Positions 54,813 through 62,769 of a DNA stretch of 64,000 nt are shown here, piece by piece. The notes beneath the pieces were generated by a model. The model was not told the DNA's origin. It worked only from the letters and a program-made list of their open reading frames with translations, and made no database searches. The stretch covers positions 62,001-126,000 of the forward strand of contig JAFXVZ010000003.1 in the NCBI GenBank assembly GCA_017534535.1, written 5' to 3'. The position numbers and the translations under genes are program-made. Source of the DNA: Bacteroidaceae bacterium. Its GTDB lineage: Bacteria > Bacteroidota > Bacteroidia > Bacteroidales > Bacteroidaceae. Position 1 is the first letter of the stretch, and each line of letters opens with the position of its first letter.

Positions 54813-55011
54813 CATTTTTTAATCCCTATGTGAGTAGGAAGGGGATTTATAATCTCCTGTCGGATTGCAAATCCGCCTGAACGGGTGAAGAGGCGTGAAG
54901 ACCTGTGAAGAGTTGAGCTATCTATTTACCTCGATAACTAACAGATATATAATGCAATACGGGTCATCTGTGAAGAGTGAAGACTTGCAACCACATTTCA
55001 ATTTTTTGCAC

Positions 55012-55066
55012 ATTATTAATGTCTCTGCCTGCACAATAGTATATTGTTGGGCATCGATATAGTATT
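55012..55066. repeat. 23-bp-period array, copy 2 (weak)
   Basis: ATTATTAAT at 55012, AATAGTATA at 55035 and TATAGTATT at 55058 keep the 23-bp phase. Confidence 0.5.
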
Positions 55067-55136
55067 GTCTCGCCCCTCAATAAACTATATTGAAGAAATA
55101 CCACTGTAATAATTCTTTTCTTTCAATATTTATTTC

Positions 55137-55144
55137 TATCTTTG
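55137..55144 (+). promoter_or_regulatory. -7 box of the first LRR lipoprotein
   Basis: TATCTTTG lies 241 bases before the ATG, so transcripts would carry the nested hairpin leader. Confidence 0.7.
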
Positions 55145-55189
55145 CAGTTGATGGTGCGAAAGAACCGTCAAGACATTGAGGTAAATATA

Positions 55190-55356
55190 AAGAAGCGTTA
55201 TGCTCGTCTTGATACTGGAAATCTGGTAAATTGAAAAGTATACATAAGATGGCATAGTGGTTCTCACGCTTTGCGTGGGCTGTTATCACTATCTATGTAT
55301 ACGGATTTTACCAGAACCTCCAGTTGAAGATATGGTATATCAGTGCCACGCTTCTT
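55190..55356 (+). ncRNA. Nested 167-nt hairpin in the leader of the first LRR lipoprotein
   Basis: Six stems nest inside one another: 55190-98/55348-56, 55214-19/55319-24, 55222-30/55307-15, 55238-46/55294-302, 55254-59/55287-92 and CACGC-ttt-GCGTG (55265-77). All are perfect Watson-Crick matches as listed. A 27-codon frame from 55151 (MVRKNRQDIEV) ends inside the structure and could be a leader peptide. It may be a regulatory leader or a separate small RNA; the sequence does not tell which. Confidence 0.6.
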
Positions 55357-55385
55357 CATTAATTAATAGATAAAACAATAAGATT

Positions 55386-57638
55386 ATGAAAGCTATTAGA
55401 TTTTGGGTAGCGACTTTGATAGCAACCCTGATGGTTTTAGGGTTAACGGCATGTAGTAGTGATGAAAAGGCGTTTGTAGATTATGAGCCTTTGGCTACTG
55501 TTAATGGTGGTAACTTGGTGAAAGGCATCAGTGTTTCGCTTAGCGATTTGGTGTCGGCAAATGCAGATACTCGTACCACCTACGATACTTCTGGTTCTGG
55601 TGTAAAAGTGGCTTGGGCAAAAAATGACACCATCGGCATCTTCCCCAGCAAAGGAGGACAGGTGGAGTTCCCAATCGAGGAAGGCACAGGTAGCAAGCAG
55701 GCTTTGTTCGATGGTGGTGATTGGGCATTGAAAGCAGGTCGAGCCTATGCTGCTTACTATCCCTTTAATCGTTGGAATACTTTTCGTGACAACAAAACCA
55801 TTCAGCTTGATTATACAGGTCAGACGCAGACGGGCAATGATAACTCCGACCATTTAGTCAAATATGACTATCAGGCAACAGGTTCCATCACCACCAATGC
55901 CAATGGTTACCTCAATTTCCAGTTTGAACACATGGGAGCCTTGCTGAAGATTGAGCTTACAGTTCCTAAGGCTGGCACTTACACTTCGCTAACCTTGACT
56001 TCATCCAACCAAGTGTTTGTTACCAAAGCCGAGTTGGATATCTCAGGTAATGAGCCTGTAGTGAAGCCTGTAACCCAAACAAACTCCATCACTTTAAGTC
56101 TAAAAAATGTATTGTTAAGTTCAGACAATGATGTTTTAACAGCTTATCTGATGTTAGCACCCACTGACTTATCATCGGGTACATTGGAGATTGCCCTAAA
56201 TGGCTCTTCCAATTATGTTACGGAGGTGAATGGCACGAAGTTGGAAGCTGGGAAGCTATATAAGATTGCAAAGGAACTTGCTACAAGTGGTAACAATATC
56301 GTTTTTGCAGATGAGAATGTGAAAGCTATCTGTGTGGCTAATTGGGATACGAATGGTGATGGGGAATTGAGTTATGATGAAGCTGCAGCGGTAAATGATA
56401 TTGGCACAATTTTCTATCGTTCTTTAATAAAAAGTTTTAATGAGTTAGAGAATTTTATAGGACTAAACTCAATTGGAGATGAGGCTTTCTATAGTTGTAC
56501 CAGCTTAACGAGCATCACCCTACCAGAGGGGCTAAATACTATAGGAGAAAAAGCTTTCTATCGTTGCAATAGTTTACTCAGCATCACCCTTCCAGAGGGG
56601 TTAAATTATATACAAGAAAGTGCTTTTGAGAATTGTACTAGTTTAACTAGTATTACTTTACCAGAGGAACTTAATGGTTTTGGATGGTATACTTTCCAAA
56701 ATTGTTCTAGCTTAAAAAGTATTATCATTCCAAAAGGGGTGGGTAGAATTAGCTTACGCGCATTTCAGAATTGCCAAAGTTTAAAAGATGTCACTCTGCA
56801 AGAGGGGCTGATTGTAATAGACAATTATGCTTTCCAAGATTGCTCTAGCTTAGTCAGTATTACCCTTCCAGAAGGATTGGATTATATTGGTAATAAAGTT
56901 TTTTATGGTTGCTCCAGCTTAACTAATATCACCCTGCCTGAAACTCTGATGTCTATTGGTTCTGAAGCTTTTTCTGGTAACTCAAAATTAATCAGCATCG
57001 AGATCCCAAGTAAAGTATCTTCTATTTCTGGATCCACTTTCAAGGATTGCACCAGCTTGAAGAGTGTCAAATTGTCTGCGAATACATATCATATTGCTAA
57101 TGATGCCTTTTTTGGTTGCACCAGCCTAACCAGCATAGATATACCTGATTGCGTATCGACCATTGAAGATAATGCTTTTGCTGGTTGCACCAGTTTGACA
57201 AGTGTAAAACTACCAACCAGCATCACTACATTGGGACATAGTGCATTCAAAGGTTGCACACAGCTGGGAAGTGTGGAGATGTCTGAAAGTATGACTTCTA
57301 CAGGCTTCTATGCGTTTGCCAATTGCTCCAACCTGAAGGATGTCACCTTGCCAGAAAGCATGCAAACCATCAGTGGTGGTGCATTCAACAACTGTACCAG
57401 TCTCAAGAGCATTGTTTTGCCACAGGCAGTTAGCTCTATTGGCACAAGTGCTTTTAAGAGTAGCAAGAATCTAGAGGTGATAACTGTGAAAAACGCCACA
57501 CCTCCAACGGTAGAAAGCAATGCATTCAGCGATACAGGTATTAAAACCATCTATATCCCAGCTGTATCAGTAGATGCTTACAAGGCAGCTGATGGGTGGA
57601 GTGCCTATGCTGATTTTATCCAAGCAATTCCAGAATAA
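55386..57638 (+). CDS. BspA-like leucine-rich-repeat surface lipoprotein 1
   Basis: The 750-aa protein has a lipoprotein signal (MVLGLTACSS, Cys near residue 23). Residues about 40-295 look like a fimbrillin-type beta region (TRTTYDTSG, VAWAKNDTIGIFPS, RAYAAYYPFN). At about 312-330 an EF-hand/dockerin-like loop DTNGDGELSYDEA follows. The rest is about 15 repeats of 23 residues of the LRR_5 type (IGDEAFYSCTSLTSITLPEGL). The C-terminus IPAVSVDAYKAADGW is shared with its paralogue at 58612. BspA proteins bind host proteins and other bacteria, so adhesion is the likely role. Confidence 0.87.
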   Translation: MKAIRFWVATLIATLMVLGLTACSSDEKAFVDYEPLATVNGGNLVKGISVSLSDLVSANADTRTTYDTSGSGVKVAWAKNDTIGIFPSKGGQVEFPIEEGTGSKQALFDGGDWALKAGRAYAAYYPFNRWNTFRDNKTIQLDYTGQTQTGNDNSDHLVKYDYQATGSITTNANGYLNFQFEHMGALLKIELTVPKAGTYTSLTLTSSNQVFVTKAELDISGNEPVVKPVTQTNSITLSLKNVLLSSDNDVLTAYLMLAPTDLSSGTLEIALNGSSNYVTEVNGTKLEAGKLYKIAKELATSGNNIVFADENVKAICVANWDTNGDGELSYDEAAAVNDIGTIFYRSLIKSFNELENFIGLNSIGDEAFYSCTSLTSITLPEGLNTIGEKAFYRCNSLLSITLPEGLNYIQESAFENCTSLTSITLPEELNGFGWYTFQNCSSLKSIIIPKGVGRISLRAFQNCQSLKDVTLQEGLIVIDNYAFQDCSSLVSITLPEGLDYIGNKVFYGCSSLTNITLPETLMSIGSEAFSGNSKLISIEIPSKVSSISGSTFKDCTSLKSVKLSANTYHIANDAFFGCTSLTSIDIPDCVSTIEDNAFAGCTSLTSVKLPTSITTLGHSAFKGCTQLGSVEMSESMTSTGFYAFANCSNLKDVTLPESMQTISGGAFNNCTSLKSIVLPQAVSSIGTSAFKSSKNLEVITVKNATPPTVESNAFSDTGIKTIYIPAVSVDAYKAADGWSAYADFIQAIPE

Positions 57639-57660
57639 TAAAATATTGTCATATAGCAAA

Positions 57661-57688
57661 GGAGGGAGGGGGCAACCCCTCCCTTTTT
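57661..57688 (+). terminator. Terminator of LRR lipoprotein 1
   Basis: GGGAGGGG-gcaa-CCCCTCCC followed by five T. Confidence 0.9.
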
Positions 57689-57861
57689 ACTTCTCCCAAT
57701 TTTCCCTGTCAATGGTTCCTATTAATTCATTCACGTATGAAAGTAAGGTTATAAGTCTTCGTGAATGACTTTCCATTCTCTTACACTTATCGCTCTTTTT
57801 CATAAATCAGTCTTTTGTCTTGGTTAGCACTATTTGCGGTAAAAGGGAGCAATGTGCCATC
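57689..57861 (-). pseudogene. Remnant of an MntA-HepT toxin-antitoxin pair
   Basis: Bases 57689-57791 align by eye with 61810-61915, the C-terminal part of the intact HepT-like gene. Bases 57797-57861 align with 62165-62232, the HepT start and MntA C-terminus. About 245 bases of the HepT body are missing between the two parts. The tail cttggttagcactattt is the same in both copies. The remnant lies directly behind LRR lipoprotein 1, while the intact operon lies behind LRR lipoprotein 2. Confidence 0.8.
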
Positions 57862-57978
57862 AATTGCCCAATAGTTTACAATGGATTGCCTGGATGTCAC
57901 CTACCTTTCGTCCGAAGGCCTTCTATCTCTCGCTGCAGTCTCTCACGTGAGGGTATAGGAATAAATCGATGCTCACCA

Positions 57979-58102
57979 ATACACAATAGCTCATCCTACC
58001 TATTACTAATAGTTCTACCTACACATTAGTAATAGCTCTGCCTACACATTAGTAATCTCTCAGCCCACACATTACTAATCTCTCGGCTGAAAGATTAGTA
58101 AT
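57979..58102. repeat. 23-bp-period array, copy 3
   Basis: ATTACTAAT or ATTAGTAAT starts at 58002, 58025, 58048, 58071 and 58094, with a degenerate unit at 57979. The rest of 57862-58307 holds no gene that I can see. Confidence 0.85.
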
Positions 58103-58307
58103 GTTTAGCTTTGTGTTATGCGCATCGCGCATATATTTATATAATCTTTTCTGTTCTCGCCCGCCCGCACGTAATAATAGGTGTATTGGGAGTCGCGTTG
58201 GACACGTCTTGGACACAAGTTTGCATTTTTTAACTTTTAAAACTCCGTCAAGTGATGGCAAGCATTCCTTTGATTGGAAGCAAAAAAGTCATAGGTTTAT
58301 GCCTCCT

Positions 58308-58342
58308 AACCCATAGGTTTGGTATTGCTTAACCTATGGGTT
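58308..58342. repeat. 12-bp perfect inverted repeat before array 4
   Basis: AACCCATAGGTT (58308-58319) and AACCTATGGGTT (58331-58342) pair around an 11-base loop. The sequence aligns with 54325-54370, next to array 1. Confidence 0.75.
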
Positions 58343-58357
58343 ACGACCTGCTAACCT

Positions 58358-58481
58358 ATTACTAATAACACATCCTACCTATTACTAATTGCTCCGCCTA
58401 CCTATTAGTAATCGCTCAGCCAACACATTACTAATCTCTCGTGCTACACATTAGTATGTTGCAAGGCATCAACATAGTAAT
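58358..58481. repeat. 23-bp-period array, copy 4
   Basis: ATTASTAAT-like 9-mers start at 58358, 58381, 58404, 58427, 58450 and 58473. Confidence 0.85.
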
Positions 58482-58527
58482 GTCTCGAGCACCATTATAC
58501 TATGTTGTTGAAAAAAACGCTGCATTA

Positions 58528-58559
58528 TTGCATTTACTCAGAATCTTTTTATATCTTTG
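58528..58559 (+). promoter_or_regulatory. Promoter of LRR lipoprotein 2
   Basis: TTG at 58528-58530 and TATCTTTG at 58552-58559 are 21 bases apart; the ATG is at 58612. Confidence 0.7.
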
Positions 58560-58611
58560 CAGATGAAGTAGAATATATTTTATCAATAGATAATGATTTA
58601 ATTCTAATACC

Positions 58612-60903
58612 ATGGGAAAGTTGTTTATGAAGTCATTGTTCTACTTATGTGTTTCCTGTATGGCAATCCTGATGCCATTCGGCTTGACGTCATGTGCCGC
58701 TGATGATGAGTTAGCTGAGCACAAGGAGTATGATGGTGGAGGCATCAAGTCGTTTACTTCCTTTACCGCTACTCTTGACGAGGTGGCGGGAACACGTGCC
58801 TACTTGGATGCTGAGGCAACCAATGGCATCAGGCGAGTACATTGGAATTTAAGTGATGTAATTTATGTATATAGCGACACTGATCCAGAACTGAAGAAGT
58901 ATGAGATGACAAGTCTTAGCGAAGACGATCAGGCTGTTTTCACTGGCGAGGAGGTTACAGGCAACAAGTTCTATGCGGTGTATGCACGGAATAGAGAAAT
59001 CACGATTGATGATGATAATTACAATATTTTGCATTTCAGTAGGGCTGGCATGACGTCAACCTATGGTTTTCATGGCCCATTAGTTGCGATCACTACTGGT
59101 AATACTCTATCTTTTAAGCAGGTTATAGGCATCATTCATGTTACTGTCGGCAATATTAATACTATAGACAGAGTTAGTTTTAGGGGTAACAATAATGAAA
59201 GAATCGGCGGTAAAGGCTATGTGGATATGTCAGAAAGCCATCCCATACTCCGTCTGGATGAAGATGCAAGTACTATTAGTTACAGTCAGATATTTAACGA
59301 TAGCTTTGATGATAAATATACCGATATTTACATTTGTATCCCGACTACAGTCTTTGAGGATGGTTTCAGTGTGTGTATTACAGGCAAAGATTCTAATGAC
59401 AAAGAGTTTACCATTGATAAGACTTTTAATTCCCGATTAGAGGTCAAGGTTGGCACCATCTCACGTTTCTCATTGGTAGATGTAAGTGCTGAGTTAGAGG
59501 CACAGGGTAGCGATGAAATCATTGTCTTTGCCGACCCGGAAGTCAAGCAGATATGTGTAGAGAATTGGGATACTAATGGGGATGGTGAGTTGAGTTATAA
59601 AGAGGCTGCGGCAGTGACGGAGATTGGCCAGATATTTTTGAGGAATGCCGATATTAAGTCTTTCGATGAATTTCAGTACTTCACAGGCGTGACATCAATT
59701 GGCTATGGTGCTTTTAGGGGTTGCAGCAGCCTGACCAGCATGATAATACCTGAAGGTGTGACATCAATTGGTAATTCTGCTTTTTTGGATTGCAGTAGTT
59801 TGAACAGCATTGTGATACCTGAGGGTGTGGCATCAATTGGCAGCGAGGTTTTTTCAGATTGCAGCAGCCTGACCAGCATTGTGATACCTGAGAGTGTGAC
59901 TTCAATTGATAATAGCGCTTTTTTGTATTGCAGCAGCCTGACCAGCATTGTTGTTGATAAGAATAACAACTATTATGATTCACGAAATGACTGCAATGCA
60001 ATTATAGAGACAAAAAGTAATACATTGGTCATTGGATTTGCTTCAACTGTTATTCCTTCCAGTGTGACATCAATTGGGGATGAGGCTTTTCAGCTTTGCA
60101 GCAGCCTGACAAGTATTGAAATACCTGAGGGTGTGACATCCATTGGCAGTTATGCTTTTGATAATTGCAACAACCTGACAAGCATTGTGATACATAAGAG
60201 AGTAACATCCATTGGCAATTCAGCTTTTAGGAATTGTTGCAGTTTGACCAGCATTGTGATACCTGAAGGTGTGGCATTCATTGATGATAAAGTTTTTTGG
60301 GGTTGCAACAACCTGACCAACATTGTGATACCTGAAAGTGTGACATCAATAGGATATGCTGCTTTTTCAGGTTGCAGCGGACTGACCAGCATTGTGATAC
60401 CTGAGGGTGTGACATCAATTGGCAGTTATGCTTTTGATGATTGCTACAACCTGACCAGCATTGTGATACCTGAGGGTGTGACATCAATAGAGATGGGTGT
60501 TTTCATGGGGTGCAGCAGCTTGGCCAGTATTGTGATACCTGAGGGTGTGACGTCAATTGGTAGTGGCGCTTTTTCACGTTGCAGCAGCTTGGCCAGTATT
60601 GTGATACCTGAGGGTGTGACATCAATTGACAATTCTGTTTTTTCTGGTTGCAGCAGTCTGATAAGCATTGTGATACCTGGGGGTGTGATATCAATTGGTA
60701 GTGGCGCTTTTTATGGTTTCAGCAGCCTGACCAGAATTACTTGCTTGGCTGTCAATCCTCCAACTTATGATAATGTTTTCTTAGAGAATTTTGGAAATTC
60801 TTATTCCGGCACTATCTATGTCCCAGCCGCCTCAGTAGAAGCCTACAAGGCAGCTGATGGATGGAAAGACTATGCATCTCAAATCCAGGCAATACAAGAA
60901 TAA
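58612..60903 (+). CDS. BspA-like leucine-rich-repeat surface lipoprotein 2
   Basis: The 763-aa protein has a lipoprotein signal (MPFGLTSCAAD; start at 58612 or the ATG at 58627). Residues about 40-295 are a fimbrillin-like beta region ending in TISRFSLVDVSAELEAQ. The EF-hand/dockerin-like loop DTNGDGELSYKEA near residue 323 matches its paralogue. About 14 LRR_5 repeats of 23 residues follow, of the form GVTSIGnnAFnnCSSLTSIVIPE. One is broken by an insertion (DKNNNYYDSRNDCN) that BspA proteins often carry. The repeats are so alike at DNA level (69-bp units) that unequal exchange is likely. The C-terminus VEAYKAADGWKDY is shared with LRR lipoprotein 1. Confidence 0.87.
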   Translation: MGKLFMKSLFYLCVSCMAILMPFGLTSCAADDELAEHKEYDGGGIKSFTSFTATLDEVAGTRAYLDAEATNGIRRVHWNLSDVIYVYSDTDPELKKYEMTSLSEDDQAVFTGEEVTGNKFYAVYARNREITIDDDNYNILHFSRAGMTSTYGFHGPLVAITTGNTLSFKQVIGIIHVTVGNINTIDRVSFRGNNNERIGGKGYVDMSESHPILRLDEDASTISYSQIFNDSFDDKYTDIYICIPTTVFEDGFSVCITGKDSNDKEFTIDKTFNSRLEVKVGTISRFSLVDVSAELEAQGSDEIIVFADPEVKQICVENWDTNGDGELSYKEAAAVTEIGQIFLRNADIKSFDEFQYFTGVTSIGYGAFRGCSSLTSMIIPEGVTSIGNSAFLDCSSLNSIVIPEGVASIGSEVFSDCSSLTSIVIPESVTSIDNSAFLYCSSLTSIVVDKNNNYYDSRNDCNAIIETKSNTLVIGFASTVIPSSVTSIGDEAFQLCSSLTSIEIPEGVTSIGSYAFDNCNNLTSIVIHKRVTSIGNSAFRNCCSLTSIVIPEGVAFIDDKVFWGCNNLTNIVIPESVTSIGYAAFSGCSGLTSIVIPEGVTSIGSYAFDDCYNLTSIVIPEGVTSIEMGVFMGCSSLASIVIPEGVTSIGSGAFSRCSSLASIVIPEGVTSIDNSVFSGCSSLISIVIPGGVISIGSGAFYGFSSLTRITCLAVNPPTYDNVFLENFGNSYSGTIYVPAASVEAYKAADGWKDYASQIQAIQE

Positions 60904-60918
60904 ACCCTAATAAAACAC

Positions 60919-60944
60919 AAAAGGGAGGGGAACCCCTCCCTTTT
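60919..60944. terminator. Terminator of LRR lipoprotein 2
   Basis: AAAAGGGAGGGG-aa-CCCCTCCCTTTT is a perfect palindrome related to the terminator at 57661 and works in both directions. Confidence 0.88.
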
Positions 60945-60991
60945 CATTGATAGTTCCTATTGTCGGTCGTTATTGATCAATCAGTTAAATT

Positions 60992-61801
60992 TTATGTTGT
61001 TTTAAGTAAAGATATTAGAAGTTTCTTAAAGATGTTTAGTACAAAGGTATTAATGTCATTCATTATGGTTTTTACTTCCTTTTCTGTAAACACATGAAAC
61101 TCTCCAGTCTTTTCACGAGCATTTCTATGGACAATTCTATGTCTCATCATGAAATAGTTTTTCATTTTACTTACATCACATAATTTGTGCATATTACCAA
61201 TTCCATAAACATGGTAGAAATAGCATTTTATTTTACCCCAGTCTGCAAATGAAGTTTTCATAATATCTTTTATGATTTGCTGCTCAAAATGGCCTTTGTC
61301 AAGTTCTAATAAACGACAGCTTGCTTTTTGGGGAAGTTCATTGATGTACCATTTACAAAACTTGTCAAAGCAATCTTCACTTGATGTTATTTTTGAAATG
61401 AGAGTTTCGCAAATAAAAGCATCTAATATCGTTATCATATGAAGATAAATTAATTTGAACAAAGAGTTTTGAACCGTCTTATTATTCATCAATTTGACTT
61501 CCTCTAAATTATTTTTTATTTCTCTATATTGTTGTTTATAAGTTTGGAATGCTTTAATGAAATGAGAATTAAGATAATATGAACCTAGTGAAAGAGAAGT
61601 AACTCCTTTGGTTGCATGATAAGTGTTGAAAATAGAAACAGGGTGGTTCTCATCAATGACAAACAATCCTCTATCTAAGTCATTTAACTCCCATACTTCA
61701 GCTCCTTCAGGGATAGAACATAAAGCTTCCGTTCCCGTTTGAAATTTAAAATCTGGATGAGTAATTAATAAAGTGCCATCTATATAGATATCTTTAGCCA
61801 T
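60992..61801 (-). CDS. Third protein of the MntA-HepT operon, with a HEPN-like motif
   Basis: The start at 61801 (MAKDIYIDGTLL) lies inside the last codons of the HepT-like gene: the ATG is part of GATGGCTAA. The 269-aa protein has a beta-rich N-terminal part (YIDGTLLITHPDFKF, PEGAEVWELNDLDRGLF), then long helices (LFKLIYLHMITILDAFICETLIS). Near residues 220-225 the segment RHRIVHRN gives RX4H, the pattern of HEPN ribonucleases. No close family is recognised. Overlap with hepT shows that it is part of the operon. The gene is A+T-rich, like the other two. A function as a second toxin or an accessory RNase is inference. Confidence 0.75.
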   Translation of the reverse strand: MAKDIYIDGTLLITHPDFKFQTGTEALCSIPEGAEVWELNDLDRGLFVIDENHPVSIFNTYHATKGVTSLSLGSYYLNSHFIKAFQTYKQQYREIKNNLEEVKLMNNKTVQNSLFKLIYLHMITILDAFICETLISKITSSEDCFDKFCKWYINELPQKASCRLLELDKGHFEQQIIKDIMKTSFADWGKIKCYFYHVYGIGNMHKLCDVSKMKNYFMMRHRIVHRNAREKTGEFHVFTEKEVKTIMNDINTFVLNIFKKLLISLLKTT

Positions 61802-62171
61802 CTGTTTCCTTCTCCCAACTTTTCCAATCAACTGTTTTTATTAATTGACTGACATAATCAAGTAAAGGTTGTAAATCTTCATGAATGACTTTCCAAACTT
61901 CTCTCACGCTTATTTGATAATAGTCATGTACGAGCACATGGCGCATTTTGATGATGTAAAGCCAAGGGACTTGATTATATTCTTGGCGAAAATCGTCTGT
62001 TAATCTACTTGCTGCTTCACCAATGATTTCTATGTTCTTTACAATCGCAAAGAACATCATTTTATCTGTGGATAACTCTTCAATGGTTTTATCCTGGGCA
62101 AACTCAAATATGTAGTTGATGGCAGTTTGAATATGCTCCAATCTGCTGTGGTCTCTAATTTTCTCTTTCAT
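61794..62171 (-). CDS. hepT: HepT-like HEPN ribonuclease toxin (DUF86)
   Basis: The 125-aa helical protein has the HepT signature RHVLVHDY, that is RX4HXY, at residues 77-84. Upstream FFAIVKNIEIIGEAASRL is a typical DUF86 helix. HepT is a ribonuclease toxin kept in check by MntA, which adds AMP to the Tyr of the motif. Both catalytic Arg and His and the target Tyr are present. The gene overlaps mntA by 17 bases and the third gene by 8. Confidence 0.9.
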   Translation of the reverse strand: MKEKIRDHSRLEHIQTAINYIFEFAQDKTIEELSTDKMMFFAIVKNIEIIGEAASRLTDDFRQEYNQVPWLYIIKMRHVLVHDYYQISVREVWKVIHEDLQPLLDYVSQLIKTVDWKSWEKETDG

Positions 62172-62448
62172 AAATCAGCTTTTTGTCTTGGTTAGCACTA
62201 TTTACGGCAAAAGGGAGCAATGTACCATCTTCAACGATGTCAACTGGACGATTGAGAAGATGCTCTAAATCAACAATCATACCTGCATGTTTCAAGAGGC
62301 TGACCCCATCTTTGTCATATACCACGAGGATATCCACATCACTTTGTGGAGTTTCCTCGCCTCTGGCAAAGGAACCAAAGACCCATGCTTTCACGACTGG
62401 TTGAGTCTTGAAATAGTCGGCTATGGCTTTAGTAATAGATGCATTCAT
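62155..62448 (-). CDS. mntA: MntA-like nucleotidyltransferase antitoxin
   Basis: The 97-aa protein is a minimal nucleotidyltransferase. GSFARGE (residues 25-31) with Asp37 and Asp39 in SDVDILVV gives GSX10DXD, and RPVDIVED supplies the third Asp near residue 70. MntA enzymes AMPylate HepT and so neutralise it. It is the first gene of the operon, with its own promoter. Confidence 0.9.
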   Translation of the reverse strand: MNASITKAIADYFKTQPVVKAWVFGSFARGEETPQSDVDILVVYDKDGVSLLKHAGMIVDLEHLLNRPVDIVEDGTLLPFAVNSANQDKKLIYEREN

Positions 62449-62472
62449 TGTTTAAATCGTTGATTCTTTGTG

Positions 62473-62503
62473 CAAATATAGACATTAAAATGTAAAGTGC
62501 AAA
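62473..62503 (-). promoter_or_regulatory. Promoter of the mntA-hepT operon
   Basis: On the minus strand TTTG (62503-62500), then 19 bases, then TATATTTG (62480-62473), the best promoter match in the window. From 62504 to 62714 I see no gene or clear repeat. Confidence 0.8.
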
Positions 62504-62714
62504 ATGCAGTGGGCAACTTTATGAAAAATTTGCAGTAGCATCTTCTATTATTCTCTTCGCAATACTGTCCTATAGGGCAATTGTCGGTATCCTTGCATTG
62601 TTAATTATCATTAATTGATGATGCCCAAGCTTGCATTGCAGAAGAAATATTACCTGTTTTGCATTTCATAAAATACGAAACGTAAAACATGAAATTATGC
62701 CAACGATTAAAATA

Positions 62715-62745
62715 TCAGCACCCACAGAATCTGTGGGTGCTGATG
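62715..62745 (-). terminator. Terminator after glpF
   Basis: The 31 bases are a near-perfect palindrome with two 15-bp arms (ATCAGCACCCACAGA and its complement). A short T-run follows on the minus strand. Confidence 0.8.
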
Positions 62746-62769
62746 TCATAAAGGATAATTTCAGTATTC

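Larger units (their letters stand above)
54288..55136. other. Long intergenic region before the first LRR lipoprotein
   Basis: I see no gene. It holds a 23-bp-period array, an inverted-repeat block (54629-54986) and an inverted copy of the dispersed hairpin element. A second, weaker 23-bp array ends just before the promoter. Confidence 0.65.

Noticed and set aside
57979-58481. 23-bp-period arrays as a CRISPR array
   Set aside because: The period is too short, spacers are similar to each other, and no cas gene is near.
60150-60700. Several minus-strand frames with repeated Leu/Gln-rich products opposite LRR lipoprotein 2
   Set aside because: They are antisense shadows of the 69-bp LRR repeats.
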